From an uncultured Desulfuromonadales bacterium (GTDB lineage: Bacteria > Desulfobacterota > Desulfuromonadia > Geobacterales > Pseudopelobacteraceae): a DNA stretch of 32,529 nt. Shown here in pieces: positions 15,771 through 25,266 of the stretch (its first letter is position 1; every line of letters starts with the position of its first letter). The stretch spans positions 1-32,529 of the forward strand of contig CAIPTY010000004.1 in the NCBI GenBank assembly GCA_903868145.1, in the 5' to 3' direction. Position numbers and translations under genes: made by a program. The notes under the pieces were generated by a model that was given only the letters and a program-made list of their open reading frames with translations, did no database searches and was not told the origin of the DNA.

Positions 15771-16729
15771 AACGTCTCGCAATTCTGACCAGCGGAGGCG
15801 ACTGCTCGGGCATGAACGCCGCCATCCGTGCCGCCGCGCGAACCGCCGCCGCAAATGATGTTGAAATGATCGGCTACCGCAAGGGATTTGCCGGTCTGCT
15901 TAAGAACGATTTTCTGGTGCTGGATACCCGGGCCGTGTCAGGGGTTCTCCAGCGTGGCGGCACCTTTCTGCAGTCGGCCCGTTCTCAGGAATTTCGCACG
16001 GAAGAGGGACGCAAACGTGCGCTGGACAATCTGCTTCATGACAAGGTTGAGGGCTTGATCATCATCGGTGGTGACGGATCGCTGAACGGCGCCCTGGCGC
16101 TGGACAGGCTCGGTTTTCCGGTTATCGGTATCCCTGCCAGCATCGACAATGACATCCCCTATACGGATATGGCGCTGGGGGTTGATACGGCGCTCAACAA
16201 CATCATCTATGCGGTCGACTGCATCAAGGACACCGCAAGTTCACACGACCGGGCCTTCATCGTCGAGGTCATGGGTCGCAACTCAGGGTATCTGGCATCC
16301 ACCTCGGCCATAGCAACAGGCGCCGAATTTGCCATCGTGCCGGAGGTGGAACTTGATCTGACGGAGATGTGCCATCAACTGCGCCGCCGCTATGAAGAAG
16401 GTCGCACCAATGCGCTGATCATCATGGCTGAAGGCGTCGGCCACGCACAGGCGATTGCCGACAGCATCAAGGACGCCATCGGGTTCGAGACCAGGGTAAC
16501 CGTACTGGGCCATTACCAGCGGGGCGGCGCTCCTTCGGTTTTTGACCGCCTGCTGGGCAGCCGCTACGGTCGTCGGGCCGTTGATCTCCTCCTGTCGGGA
16601 ACCAAGGGGGTCATGGTGGGACTTGCCGCATCTTCACTGACATCAACGCTTCTGGAGATGGTTGTCAATGGCGGCCAGAAGAAGCTGAGCGAAGACCTGA
16701 CCCGCATGGCCGACATCCTCGGAATCTGA
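15767..16729 (+). CDS. pfkA: ATP-dependent 6-phosphofructokinase
   Basis: The 320-residue protein matches bacterial PfkA in length and residue numbering. It phosphorylates fructose 6-phosphate to fructose 1,6-bisphosphate. G11 in TSGGD, R72 in QSARSQEF, GGDGS (101-105) and the catalytic loop PASIDND (123-129, with D127 and D129) align without gaps to the classical enzyme. Gly after GGD, rather than Asp, indicates ATP rather than pyrophosphate as donor. The loop has Ala-Ser where the common form is Gly-Thr (PGTIDND), a small variation. The gene overlaps the SRPBCC gene by 4 bp. Confidence 0.96.
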   Translation: MKRLAILTSGGDCSGMNAAIRAAARTAAANDVEMIGYRKGFAGLLKNDFLVLDTRAVSGVLQRGGTFLQSARSQEFRTEEGRKRALDNLLHDKVEGLIIIGGDGSLNGALALDRLGFPVIGIPASIDNDIPYTDMALGVDTALNNIIYAVDCIKDTASSHDRAFIVEVMGRNSGYLASTSAIATGAEFAIVPEVELDLTEMCHQLRRRYEEGRTNALIIMAEGVGHAQAIADSIKDAIGFETRVTVLGHYQRGGAPSVFDRLLGSRYGRRAVDLLLSGTKGVMVGLAASSLTSTLLEMVVNGGQKKLSEDLTRMADILGI

Positions 16730-16783
16730 TTCCTCTGCGCGAAGCGCGTGAAGCTTCTGAACCGATTGAAAGGGGAAACAGAG

Positions 16784-17410
16784 ATGACAACAGCCTCACC
16801 ACTATCCCGGTCAGTACTGGCAGGGTGCCTCCTTGCCCTCTCTCTTCTGAGCGGATGTGCAACCGTTGACCAGAATATCGCCCTCACCTATACACACGTT
16901 GATCGTTCGTTCGGAAGCCATAGCGGGAATATCGTGGTGACACGTGCTGAATCTTTGGCTCAAAAAAGAAACGATCGGGGGGAATGGCTCCTCGGCTCTC
17001 TCAATACTGCCCAGGGAGTTCATCAGGCAAACATTCTGACCAACCGTATTCCCGGCGAATGGATAACTGAAGCACTGCTCCTGGAATTGAAAAAATCAGG
17101 TTTCAATGCCGCCTACAGATCAGCTCTTCCCGACCGCGTTCCGGTGGGTGTCGCGATCACCGACATCAAAGCATTTCTGAATGTCAACAAGGGTGCCGTC
17201 AGCGACGACACACGCCATGAGATACAGTTCAATGCTCACGTATTCATAGACGGCAGCCGGGTCAAAATTTTCACCGTGGCATCACGAGACAACAGAACAT
17301 TCGGGCTTTCCGTCTCCCGGGAGGATATGGAGCGGATCATGCTTCAATCGCTGCAGGAGGCCATGCAGCAGATTGTCCCGGATATCATCTCCCTGATTGA
17401 GAAAAAGTGA
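16784..17410 (+). CDS. Small lipoprotein of unknown function (YajG-like)
   Basis: From ATG 16784, preceded by GGGGA, the product is 208 residues. I reject the longer GTG start at 16748 because it would put 12 extra polar residues before the signal peptide. The N-terminus is a lipoprotein signal: SRSVLAGCLLALSLLSGC, with C25 as the lipidated residue in LLSGC. The mature domain contains alternating strands and helices with VGVAITDIKAFLNVNK and a C-terminal amphipathic helix, reminiscent of YajG-type lipoproteins, but I cannot assign a role. It depends on Lgt for maturation. Its stop overlaps the tilS start (GTGA), an unusual coupling of an envelope protein to a tRNA enzyme. Confidence 0.82.
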   Translation: MTTASPLSRSVLAGCLLALSLLSGCATVDQNIALTYTHVDRSFGSHSGNIVVTRAESLAQKRNDRGEWLLGSLNTAQGVHQANILTNRIPGEWITEALLLELKKSGFNAAYRSALPDRVPVGVAITDIKAFLNVNKGAVSDDTRHEIQFNAHVFIDGSRVKIFTVASRDNRTFGLSVSREDMERIMLQSLQEAMQQIVPDIISLIEKK

Positions 17411-18804
17411 CGTTCCCCTCTCTCTTCGCTCGCGTCGCATCCACCATCCATGAACGCAAACTCCTCAAGCCGGGAGATACCGTCATTGTTGCCCTTTCGG
17501 GCGGAGCCGACTCCTGCGCCCTGCTCGATCTGCTGGCTGCCCTGCCCGATTTCAGGTTACGGCTGACTGCCGCACACCTCAATCACTGCCTGCGCGGCAC
17601 GGATTCTGACGCTGACGAGACCTTCTGCCGTTTAGTGGCCAAACGATACAACATCCCGTTTGAATCACGCAGGACGGATGTGGCGGAATACGCGGCGAAG
17701 CATCGACTTTCCCTGGAAGACGCGGGACGACAGGCGCGCGGCGCCTTTTTCCGTGAACTAATGGAAGGCCGGAATGCGGATGCCCTGGCTCTGGGGCACC
17801 ATCGTGATGATCAGGCTGAAACTTTTCTGATGAGCCTGTTGCGTGGAGCCGGTGGACAGGGCCTTTCGGGCATGTCATTTTCCAATGGACGCTGCCACAT
17901 CAGGCCATTACTGGACATTACCCGCTCCGAAATCGAAGCCTGGCTGCGCGGGCACAATTTACCCTGGCGGGAGGATGCCAGTAACCGCGACACAACCTTT
18001 CTGCGTAACCGGATCCGCCATGAACTCCTGCCGGTACTTGAAACCTTCAACCCGGCCATCAGGGAACGGCTCGCCGCAACCGCCGACATACTCCGTGAAG
18101 ACAACCACCTGCTGTCAACAATGGCACAGGGGGAGTACGATCGCCTGGCACACGGTCAGGGCGTTTCGGTTGACTTTGAGGTGAGCAGCCTGAAAGTTCT
18201 CCATCCGGCGCTGCTCAACCGTGTCATCCGCATCGCCCTCTCCCGCATTACCGGCAACCTGTTGAATATCTCACGCCTGCACATTGCCCATATTGCTGCG
18301 CTGCTGGCAGACGGCTCCCCCAATCGTTCCCTTGATCTGCCGGGAAGTCTGACTGCACGCCGGGAATACGATCACATCTCCTTCGTCAGCGCCGTTCCGA
18401 TGCCGGAAACGCCGCCGCACGTGATCATACACGCTCCCGGAACCTTCCAGCTGTGGGACGGCATGTCGCTGCACGTGTCTTCGGCTGATTATCCGGAGCA
18501 CCTTGACAGAACACCACCCGAGACAGCCTATTTGGATCTGGACAGCGCACCTTTTCCGTGGCACGTCAGAACATTCATGCCCGGTGATCGCATGCTGCCT
18601 CTGGGTATGCCCGGCAGCAAAAAAGTGAAAGAAATCTTTATCGATCAGAAAATTTCTGCGAGGCAGCGCCAAAGGGTACCGCTTGTCTTCAGCGGTGAAA
18701 CACTGACCTGGGTCTGCGGCCTCCGTTTTTCGGCCTGTGCCGCAATCTCCCCTGCTTCCTCACGGATCGCGCGGGCAGTTCTGAAACGCCCGGATGAGTC
18801 CTGA
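17407..18804 (+). CDS. tilS: tRNA(Ile)-lysidine synthase
   Basis: The 465-residue TilS converts C34 of the minor tRNA-Ile (CAU anticodon) to lysidine using ATP and lysine, switching it to read AUA; the reaction is essential in most bacteria. The N-type PP-loop ATPase motif is SGGADS (31-36), followed by AAHLNHCLRG and LALGHHRDDQAETFLMSLLRG, all standard TilS signatures. The middle linker domain and the C-terminal TilS domain (about 380-465, WHVRTFMPGDRMLPLGMPGSKKVKEIF) are complete, so it is full length. The start is GTG 17407 inside the preceding stop. It lies upstream of ftsH, the common bacterial arrangement. Confidence 0.96.
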   Translation: MTFPSLFARVASTIHERKLLKPGDTVIVALSGGADSCALLDLLAALPDFRLRLTAAHLNHCLRGTDSDADETFCRLVAKRYNIPFESRRTDVAEYAAKHRLSLEDAGRQARGAFFRELMEGRNADALALGHHRDDQAETFLMSLLRGAGGQGLSGMSFSNGRCHIRPLLDITRSEIEAWLRGHNLPWREDASNRDTTFLRNRIRHELLPVLETFNPAIRERLAATADILREDNHLLSTMAQGEYDRLAHGQGVSVDFEVSSLKVLHPALLNRVIRIALSRITGNLLNISRLHIAHIAALLADGSPNRSLDLPGSLTARREYDHISFVSAVPMPETPPHVIIHAPGTFQLWDGMSLHVSSADYPEHLDRTPPETAYLDLDSAPFPWHVRTFMPGDRMLPLGMPGSKKVKEIFIDQKISARQRQRVPLVFSGETLTWVCGLRFSACAAISPASSRIARAVLKRPDES

Positions 18805-18842
18805 CCGTCTGAACCCGACCGAGCCGATCAGTCGGGCTTCAA

Positions 18843-18871
18843 TTGACTTGTATATCCACCTCCTTTATGGT
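18843..18871 (+). promoter_or_regulatory. Probable sigma-70 promoter for ftsH and the downstream block
   Basis: TTGACT (18843-18848), a 17-bp spacer and TATGGT (18866-18871) lie about 53 bp before the ftsH start in the AT-rich 119-bp gap after tilS. A six-base-pair hairpin at 18814-18836 lies just upstream but lacks a T-tract. Confidence 0.5.
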
Positions 18872-18923
18872 ATTTGTTTAAAGTTTTAAAACGTGTAAGT
18901 CGCATAATCCAACGGGGGTCACC

Positions 18924-20798
18924 GTGAATCAGTTTTACAAAAATCTCTCTCTCTGGCTGGTTATCAGCCTGATGATGATCCTGCTGTTCAACATGTTCAA
19001 CAAACCGAAACCAACGGCAGACAAAATCTCTTACAGTGATTTTATCTCCCAGATCGAGGCGGGCAAGATAACCTCCGTCACCATTCAGGGCAACGACGTC
19101 TTCGGCAAGTATGACGGCAAGGACGGTAAGGATTTCCGAACCTACAAGCCGAACTCCGACGCCGACCTGACCCAGATGCTGCTTGACAAGAAGGTGGCCA
19201 TCCAGGCCAAGCCGGATGAAGAAAAGTTCTCCTGGTTTTCAATCTTCATCTCATGGTTTCCCCTGATCCTGCTGGTGGGGGTCTGGATCTTCTTCATGCG
19301 CCAGATGCAGGTCGGCGGCGGCAAGGCCATGTCGTTCGGCAAAAGCCGGGCCAAACTACTGACCGAGAATCAGGTCAAGATCACCTTTGAGGATGTGGCC
19401 GGGATTGAAGAGGCAAAGGAAGAATTGAACGAGATCATTTCGTTTCTCAAGGATCCAAAAAAATTCACCAAGCTGGGGGGCAGAATACCAAAGGGTGTGT
19501 TGCTGATGGGGCCTCCGGGCACCGGCAAGACGCTCCTGGCCCGGGCGATTGCAGGTGAGGCAGGTGTGCCGTTCTTTTCCATCTCCGGTTCCGATTTCGT
19601 TGAAATGTTCGTGGGTGTCGGTGCCAGCCGGGTACGCGACCTGTTCCTGCAGGGCAAGAAGAGCGCTCCCTGCATCATTTTTATCGATGAGATCGACGCC
19701 GTAGGTCGTCACCGTGGCGCCGGTCTGGGGGGCGGACATGACGAACGCGAGCAGACCCTGAACCAACTGCTGGTGGAGATGGATGGTTTTGAATCCAACG
19801 AAGGCGTCATCCTGATCGCCGCTACCAACCGTCCCGACGTCCTTGATCCCGCTCTGCTCCGTCCCGGCCGATTCGATCGCCAGGTTGTTGTGCCCCGCCC
19901 TGACGTCAAGGGGCGCGAGATGATTCTCAACGTTCATGCCAAAAAGGTTCCGCTCTCACCGGATGTGGATCTGGCCGTGATCGCCCGCGGCACCCCCGGA
20001 TTCTCGGGGGCCGATCTGGCCAACGTGGTCAACGAAGCCGCCCTGCTGGCGGCACGCGTGGATAAAACCGTCGTGGAGTCGATTGATTTCGACAGCGCCA
20101 AGGACAAGGTGCTGATGGGTGTGGAGCGGCGCAGTATGGTCATTTCCGATGTGGAAAAGAAGAGCACCGCCTACCATGAAGCCGGGCATACGCTGGTGGC
20201 TCGAACCATCCCCGGCACCGACCCGGTTCACAAGGTTTCCATCATCCCCCGCGGCCGCGCCCTGGGCGTCACCATGCAGCTTCCCATAGAGGACAAGCAC
20301 AGCTATTCCCGCGAATCCCTGCTGGCACGCATCGCCGTGCTGATGGGAGGGCGTGCGGCCGAAGAGATTATTTTCAGTACATTTACCACCGGCGCCGGCA
20401 ACGACATTGAACAGGCCACGGAAATGGCCCGCAAGATGGTCTGTGAATGGGGCATGAGCGACAGAATGGGACCTCTCTCCTTTGGCAAGAAAGACGAGCA
20501 GATTTTCCTTGGTCGCGAAATGTCCACCCACAAGAACTACAGCGAGGCAACCGCAGTCGAAATCGATACCGAGATCAGGCGCATTGTCGATGACAGTTAC
20601 GAACGGGCGGTCACCATCCTCCGGGACAACATCCAGAATCTGCACAATCTGTCCGAGAGCCTGATCGAGAAAGAGAATCTGACCGGCGCTGAGGTTGACG
20701 AGATAATTGCCACCGGCACGCCGCTTCACAACCCTGATCCTGTCGCGCAGCCTGTCGCTGTTGAACCGGAGCGACCGCATACCGATATTCAGGCCTGA
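18924..20798 (+). CDS. ftsH: ATP-dependent zinc metalloprotease FtsH
   Basis: FtsH is a membrane-anchored hexameric AAA+ protease that degrades misfolded membrane proteins and short-lived regulators. The 624-residue protein has transmembrane helices at about 8-24 and 105-125 around a small periplasmic domain. The AAA domain carries Walker A GPPGTGKT (196-203), Walker B IIFIDEID (251-258) and the second region of homology ending RPGRFDRQ. The M41 peptidase zinc site HEAGH is at 418-422. The start is GTG 18924, after a GGGGG ribosome-binding stretch. The C-terminal tail after about 600 is short and acidic/proline-rich. All active-site elements are present. Confidence 0.98.
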   Translation: MNQFYKNLSLWLVISLMMILLFNMFNKPKPTADKISYSDFISQIEAGKITSVTIQGNDVFGKYDGKDGKDFRTYKPNSDADLTQMLLDKKVAIQAKPDEEKFSWFSIFISWFPLILLVGVWIFFMRQMQVGGGKAMSFGKSRAKLLTENQVKITFEDVAGIEEAKEELNEIISFLKDPKKFTKLGGRIPKGVLLMGPPGTGKTLLARAIAGEAGVPFFSISGSDFVEMFVGVGASRVRDLFLQGKKSAPCIIFIDEIDAVGRHRGAGLGGGHDEREQTLNQLLVEMDGFESNEGVILIAATNRPDVLDPALLRPGRFDRQVVVPRPDVKGREMILNVHAKKVPLSPDVDLAVIARGTPGFSGADLANVVNEAALLAARVDKTVVESIDFDSAKDKVLMGVERRSMVISDVEKKSTAYHEAGHTLVARTIPGTDPVHKVSIIPRGRALGVTMQLPIEDKHSYSRESLLARIAVLMGGRAAEEIIFSTFTTGAGNDIEQATEMARKMVCEWGMSDRMGPLSFGKKDEQIFLGREMSTHKNYSEATAVEIDTEIRRIVDDSYERAVTILRDNIQNLHNLSESLIEKENLTGAEVDEIIATGTPLHNPDPVAQPVAVEPERPHTDIQA

Positions 20799-20799
20799 C

Positions 20800-22044
20800 A
20801 TGGGCAGGTTTCCTGCAAGACTGCTTCATATCGCCACCCCGGCCGAAGCGAAACGGGAACTGGAAACCATCGGCGTCGATCCCGCCGGTATCGGCATGAT
20901 GGCGCCGAAAATGCTGAGCCGTTGTGTCAAGCTCTCAGGTTTGCTGTGCAGTCAGGCCAATATTTTAAAGCAGGAGATGCTGTCGCTGGGTGGCGATGCC
21001 GCTGTGGCGCGCGGTACGGTTTCCTGCAGCGTCTCACACACCGACGTCATCCTGATGGGAACCGACAAGCAGCTTGACAAACTCTGCTCACGGCTCGCAC
21101 CCCAGCCCTTCTCCCTTCCCGCTGTCGCCGCAGAGCTGAAGGAAATTCTCCACCATGCCGCTTCACCACCATCCATCTGGAGAACAGCTCGCCGGACACT
21201 CTCCCTGCATCGTCCTCTGATAATGGGGATACTGAACGTCACGCCCGATTCATTCTCTGACGGCAATCAGTTTTTCCTCCCGCACAAAGCCATTGACCGT
21301 GCCCGGCAGATGGTTGACGAAGGAGCGGACATTATTGACATCGGCGGTGAGAGTACCCGTCCCGGGGCACCGCCTGTCTCCGCAGATAAAGAGCACAGGC
21401 GGATTATCCCGGTTATTGAAGCACTTGCGGGCATACTCCCGTGCGCTATTTCCGTCGACACCTGGAAAAGCTCCGTCGCACAATCAGCGCTGGATGCAGG
21501 AGCTGAAATCATAAATGATATCAGTGGATTGCAGTTTGACCCGCAGATGGCGGAGGTGATTGCCCGATCTGGAGCAGCCGCTGTTCTGATGCATACCAGC
21601 GGATCGCCTGAAACCATGCAGGGGAAGACCGGGTATGGCGATCTGATCGGCGAGATCGTCGGGGCATTGGACCGTTCGTGTCGCCAGGCCACTGAAGCTG
21701 GAGTGGAACGTGACCGTATCGCCATCGATCCCGGTATCGGATTCGGGAAGGATGTCGAGCAAAACCTGGAGATTTTGCGCCGTCTGAACGAGTTTTCCAG
21801 CCTCGGATTCCCTCTGCTTGTCGGCACTTCCCGCAAATCTTTTATCGGCAGGATGCTGAACCGTGACCCGGAAGATCGCCTCATGGGCACCAGTGCGACC
21901 GTCACACTGGCGGTTGCCAATGGTGCCCATATTGTACGGGTTCACGATGTCAGGGAAATGCGCGATACAGCCGACATGGCGCATGCTATCACGTCAGTTC
22001 CCGCCTACCGGCAATGCAAATCCGGGAGTTTCACTCCATCATGA
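20800..22044 (+). CDS. folP: Dihydropteroate synthase with an N-terminal extension
   Basis: From ATG 20800, 1 bp after the ftsH stop, the product is 414 residues, against about 270-290 for a typical DHPS. The C-terminal part (about 135-410) is a complete TIM barrel with IMGILNVTPDSFSDGN (141-156), GADIIDIGGESTRPG (175-189), INDISG, IDPGIGFGK and GTSRKSFIG. It condenses 6-hydroxymethyl-dihydropterin diphosphate with p-aminobenzoate in folate synthesis. Residues about 1-130 form an extra domain with an alpha/beta pattern (KRELETIGVDPAGIGMMAPK; VSCSVSHTDVILMGTDKQL) that I have seen in other deltaproteobacterial DHPS proteins but cannot assign. The in-frame ATG at 20707 lies deep inside ftsH and is rejected. 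The stop overlaps cdaA (ATGA). Confidence 0.95.
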   Translation: MGRFPARLLHIATPAEAKRELETIGVDPAGIGMMAPKMLSRCVKLSGLLCSQANILKQEMLSLGGDAAVARGTVSCSVSHTDVILMGTDKQLDKLCSRLAPQPFSLPAVAAELKEILHHAASPPSIWRTARRTLSLHRPLIMGILNVTPDSFSDGNQFFLPHKAIDRARQMVDEGADIIDIGGESTRPGAPPVSADKEHRRIIPVIEALAGILPCAISVDTWKSSVAQSALDAGAEIINDISGLQFDPQMAEVIARSGAAAVLMHTSGSPETMQGKTGYGDLIGEIVGALDRSCRQATEAGVERDRIAIDPGIGFGKDVEQNLEILRRLNEFSSLGFPLLVGTSRKSFIGRMLNRDPEDRLMGTSATVTLAVANGAHIVRVHDVREMRDTADMAHAITSVPAYRQCKSGSFTPS

Positions 22045-22790
22045 TCCCGACAGCATTGATGGAATTGTCCGACACACTCTGCATGACTGTACTGGTCGTA
22101 TTGTGTTCGTGGATAATCCGGCGGGACGTTGCTCTGCGACTGCTGGGATTCATGTCCTTTCTGTCCCTGCTGTCGTTTCTCACGCGCATGGCAGGGGCAT
22201 CATCACTTGTCCGGATTATTGACATTCTGGTCGCTTCCACCCCTGTCATCCTGGCGGTTATTTTTCAGAGCGACCTGAGACGCACGCTCCTCTCCATCGG
22301 TAAGCGGCTACCGGCACAGACAGAACTTGACGGCGATATGGAAACCGTTGAGGAGCTGCTCAAGGCTCTCAGGGATCTGGCGTCAAAGCGGATCGGAGCC
22401 CTGATTGTTATCGTGCGGCAGATTCCGCTTGATCACATCATCCATGTCGGTACCCAGATTGATGCCAAGGTGACCAGTGAATTGCTTAATTCGATTTTCC
22501 TTCCCTACTCTCCGATCCATGACGGAGCCGTCATTATTGAAAAGGGGAAATTGACCAAAGCCGGCTGTCTGCTGCCTCTCTCACAAAACCCCGATATTGC
22601 AAAAAGTTTCGGTACGCGACATCGGGCCGCTCTGGGCTTGTCCGAGCTTTCTGACAGTTACGTTGTCGTTGTCTCGGAAGAAACCGGCAAGATTTCACTC
22701 GTTCATGATGCGAAAATTACGTATGATGTTGAACATGCCGAACTACGCAGGATGCTCAAAAAAGCTCTGGGAATCAGGCGACTGTCCTGA
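22041..22790 (+). CDS. cdaA: Membrane diadenylate cyclase CdaA (c-di-AMP synthase)
   Basis: The 249-residue protein condenses two ATP to c-di-AMP, a second messenger for osmotic and cell-wall control. Hydrophobic segments at about 12-27, 30-50 and 59-77 anchor it in the inner membrane. The DAC domain (about 95-235) carries the catalytic IHDGAVII (D161-G162-A163), the GTRHRAALGLSE motif (191-202) and VVSEETG (211-217). ATG 22041 overlaps the folP stop by 4 bp and is preferred; an earlier ATG at 22014 would add 9 residues. The usual partner gene cdaR/ybbR does not follow: glmM begins 21 bp downstream. CdaA with GlmM is a known regulatory pair in other bacteria. Confidence 0.93.
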   Translation: MIPTALMELSDTLCMTVLVVLCSWIIRRDVALRLLGFMSFLSLLSFLTRMAGASSLVRIIDILVASTPVILAVIFQSDLRRTLLSIGKRLPAQTELDGDMETVEELLKALRDLASKRIGALIVIVRQIPLDHIIHVGTQIDAKVTSELLNSIFLPYSPIHDGAVIIEKGKLTKAGCLLPLSQNPDIAKSFGTRHRAALGLSELSDSYVVVVSEETGKISLVHDAKITYDVEHAELRRMLKKALGIRRLS

Positions 22791-22811
22791 ACCGATATAA
22801 CGGGAGGTAGT

Positions 22812-24170
22812 ATGAAAAAACTGTTCGGAACCGACGGGGTGCGCGGCGTTGCAAATGTCTACCCCATGACAACGGAAATGGCCATGCAGCTCGGTCGTGC
22901 TGCTGCATACATCTTCAAGGGTACCAGCCGCAGACGTCACCGTATCGTTATCGGCAAGGATACCCGTCTTTCGGGCTATATGCTTGAAAACGCTCTGGTC
23001 GCCGGGATCTGTTCCATGGGTGTGGACGTTCTGCTGGTCGGCCCGTTGCCGACACCCGGCATAGCCAACATCACCTCATCCATGCGTGCTGACGCCGGAG
23101 TTGTGATTTCCGCATCGCACAACGCCTTCCAGGATAACGGCATAAAGTTCTTCTCGGCAGACGGCTTCAAACTGCCGGACAATCTGGAGCTCAAGATCGA
23201 GAAACTGATCGAAACAAACAAGATCGATGCCCTGCGCCCCACCGCCACCGAGGTCGGCAAGGCGTTCCGCATCGATGATGCAGCCGGGCGCTACATCGTC
23301 TTTCTTAAAAACACCTTCCCGCAAGAAATGGATCTCTCCGGCCTCACGATTGTACTCGACTGTGCCAACGGCGCTGCCTACAAGGTCGCACCGGCCGTTT
23401 TCGAGGAATTGGGGGCCGAGGTAATACCTCTGGGGGTCAAACCGAACGGCACGAATATCAATGCCGGCTGCGGTTCCATGCATCCCTCCGTCATCAGCGA
23501 TGCGGTCAAGCAGCACCGCGCTGATATCGGCATCGCGCTGGATGGAGACGCCGATCGGGTTATCGTCTGCGACGAGTTCGGCAATGAAGTTGATGGCGAC
23601 CACATCATGGCAATCTGCGCCACTGATATGATCAGCCGCAAACTGCTCAGGAAAAAAACACTTGTTGCAACAGTCATGAGCAACATGGGGCTGGATATCG
23701 CACTGCGCAAGGCGGATGGAAAGATTATCAAGACCGATGTGGGAGATAGGTACGTGGTTGAAGCGATGCGTAAGGGTGGGTACAACCTGGGTGGTGAGCA
23801 GTCCGGCCATATGATTTTTCTGGACTACAACACAACTGGCGACGGTATCCTTTCCGCCCTGCAACTGCTGGCCGTCATGCGGCGCAAGGAAAAGCCCTTA
23901 TCCGAACTGGCTGAGATAATGATACCGCTGCCCCAGGTACTGTGTAATGTCAGGGTGCGTGAAAAACGAGACATTACGACCATCCCCGATGTGGCAGCAG
24001 CAATCAGGGATGTGGAATCTAAACTGGGCAACGAGGGACGGGTTCTGATCCGCTACTCCGGCACTGAACCGCTCTTGCGGGTCATGATCGAAGGTCAGGA
24101 CAAATACGAGATCACAACCTGGGCCAATGAGATCTGTGATCTGGTCAAGAAGCATATCGGAGAGAAGTAA
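22812..24170 (+). CDS. glmM: Phosphoglucosamine mutase
   Basis: GlmM interconverts glucosamine 6-phosphate and glucosamine 1-phosphate on the way to UDP-GlcNAc for peptidoglycan and LPS. The 452-residue protein is full length. The phosphoserine loop is ISASHN with S102, matching the usual position. The metal-binding loop is LDGDADR, the sugar-binding loop GGEQSGH, and the phosphate-binding C-terminal loop [18 protein letters not shown] lies 5 nt before the ATG. The stop TAA shares its last base with the pdxJ ATG. Confidence 0.97.
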   Translation: MKKLFGTDGVRGVANVYPMTTEMAMQLGRAAAYIFKGTSRRRHRIVIGKDTRLSGYMLENALVAGICSMGVDVLLVGPLPTPGIANITSSMRADAGVVISASHNAFQDNGIKFFSADGFKLPDNLELKIEKLIETNKIDALRPTATEVGKAFRIDDAAGRYIVFLKNTFPQEMDLSGLTIVLDCANGAAYKVAPAVFEELGAEVIPLGVKPNGTNINAGCGSMHPSVISDAVKQHRADIGIALDGDADRVIVCDEFGNEVDGDHIMAICATDMISRKLLRKKTLVATVMSNMGLDIALRKADGKIIKTDVGDRYVVEAMRKGGYNLGGEQSGHMIFLDYNTTGDGILSALQLLAVMRRKEKPLSELAEIMIPLPQVLCNVRVREKRDITTIPDVAAAIRDVESKLGNEGRVLIRYSGTEPLLRVMIEGQDKYEITTWANEICDLVKKHIGEK

Positions 24171-24889
24171 TGGCAAAACTGGGACTCAATGTTGACCATA
24201 TCGCCACTGTGCGACAGGCACGCGGCGGTATCGAACCGGACCCGGTGACCGCTGCGGCTCTGGGGGAACTGGCGGGGGCCGAGGGGATCACCATTCATCT
24301 GCGGGAGGATCGTCGTCATATCCAGGATCGCGACCTGGAGATCATGAGGCAGACCATCAAGACCAGACTGAATCTGGAGATGGCCGCTACTCAGGAGATG
24401 GTGCGCGTCGCTTTGAAGATTAAGCCGGAGCAGGTGACTCTGGTACCGGAAAAGCGACAGGAACTGACCACCGAGGGGGGCCTGGATGTCATCCTGAATG
24501 CAAAACTGATTTCGGATACGGTCAAGCGCCTGCGGGATGGCGGCATAATCGTCAGTCTTTTTGTTGACCCTAATCAGGAACAGATCAAGGCTGCGAGCAA
24601 GAGCGGAGCGGATTATATTGAAATTCACACGGGAAGATACGCTGAAGCACCTGATTGGAAAGCGCGGGAATACGAGCTTGAGACGATCGACACAGCCATC
24701 AAGCTGGCCCGCAAAGTCAGCATGGGGGTAAACGCAGGCCACGGTTTGAATTATGTCAACATCAAGGCATTGGCTGCCATCGGTGGCATCGAGGAGTTCA
24801 ACATCGGCCACTCGATCATCTCGCGGGCCCTCCTGACAGGACTCGACCGTGCGGTCAGGGACATGGTGGAGTTGATAAAGTACGCATGA
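24170..24889 (+). CDS. pdxJ: Pyridoxine 5'-phosphate synthase
   Basis: PdxJ condenses 1-deoxy-xylulose 5-phosphate with 3-amino-2-oxopropyl phosphate to form pyridoxine 5'-phosphate, the ring-closing step of de novo vitamin B6 synthesis. The 239-residue TIM barrel opens with LGLNVDHIATVRQARGG, then GITIHLREDRRHI, LVPEKRQELTTEGG, VSLFVDPNQEQI and the C-terminal GIEEFNIGHSIISRAL, which are all family signatures. The GVNAGHGLNY phosphate-binding segment is intact. Its stop overlaps the acpS start by 4 bp. Confidence 0.97.
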   Translation: MAKLGLNVDHIATVRQARGGIEPDPVTAAALGELAGAEGITIHLREDRRHIQDRDLEIMRQTIKTRLNLEMAATQEMVRVALKIKPEQVTLVPEKRQELTTEGGLDVILNAKLISDTVKRLRDGGIIVSLFVDPNQEQIKAASKSGADYIEIHTGRYAEAPDWKAREYELETIDTAIKLARKVSMGVNAGHGLNYVNIKALAAIGGIEEFNIGHSIISRALLTGLDRAVRDMVELIKYA

Positions 24890-25266
24890 TCTGCGGCATC
24901 GGCACGGACATAGTCGCCATCGAACGGTTCCAGCGTTTTATTAATGAAAACAATACTGCCCTGCTGCAAAGGCTGTTCACCGGACATGAGCGGGAGTTCT
25001 GTTCTGCCAGAAAAGACAGCGCCTCCTGCTTTTCCGCACGTTTTGCCGCCAAGGAGGCTTTTTTAAAAGCCCTGGGAACAGGTTTACGAGACGGCATCTC
25101 CTGGCTGGATATGGAAATCATCAGCAACCATCTCGGAAAACCTGAATTTGTGATAACCGGGAAGGCCGCTGAAATATGCACATCCCGGAGACTGAATCCG
25201 CCATTTTTATCCCTGTCACATGACGGTGGTTTTGCAATCGCTACAGTAGTTCTGGAGGCCTCTTGA
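24886..25266 (+). CDS. acpS: Holo-[acyl-carrier-protein] synthase
   Basis: AcpS moves the 4'-phosphopantetheine group from CoA to apo-ACP, activating it for fatty-acid synthesis. The 126-residue protein has the family's usual length with the metal ligands D8 in GIGTDIVAIERF and E57 in RFAAKEAFLKALG. The C-terminal LSLSHDGGFAIATVV strand is present. The ATG overlaps the pdxJ stop (ATGA), and the end overlaps the TTG start of nnr. The pdxJ-acpS pairing is common in bacteria. Confidence 0.97.
   Translation: MICGIGTDIVAIERFQRFINENNTALLQRLFTGHEREFCSARKDSASCFSARFAAKEAFLKALGTGLRDGISWLDMEIISNHLGKPEFVITGKAAEICTSRRLNPPFLSLSHDGGFAIATVVLEAS

Noticed and set aside
18814-18836. Hairpin after tilS (6-bp perfect stem, CCCGAC with GTCGGG)
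   Set aside because: It has an 11-nt loop and no T-tract, so it does not qualify as an intrinsic terminator; an attenuating role cannot be judged.
20707-20799. Upstream in-frame ATG for folP, 31 codons earlier
   Set aside because: It lies within the ftsH coding region and adds an Arg/Ser-rich stretch. ATG 20800, one base after the ftsH stop, is the more credible start.
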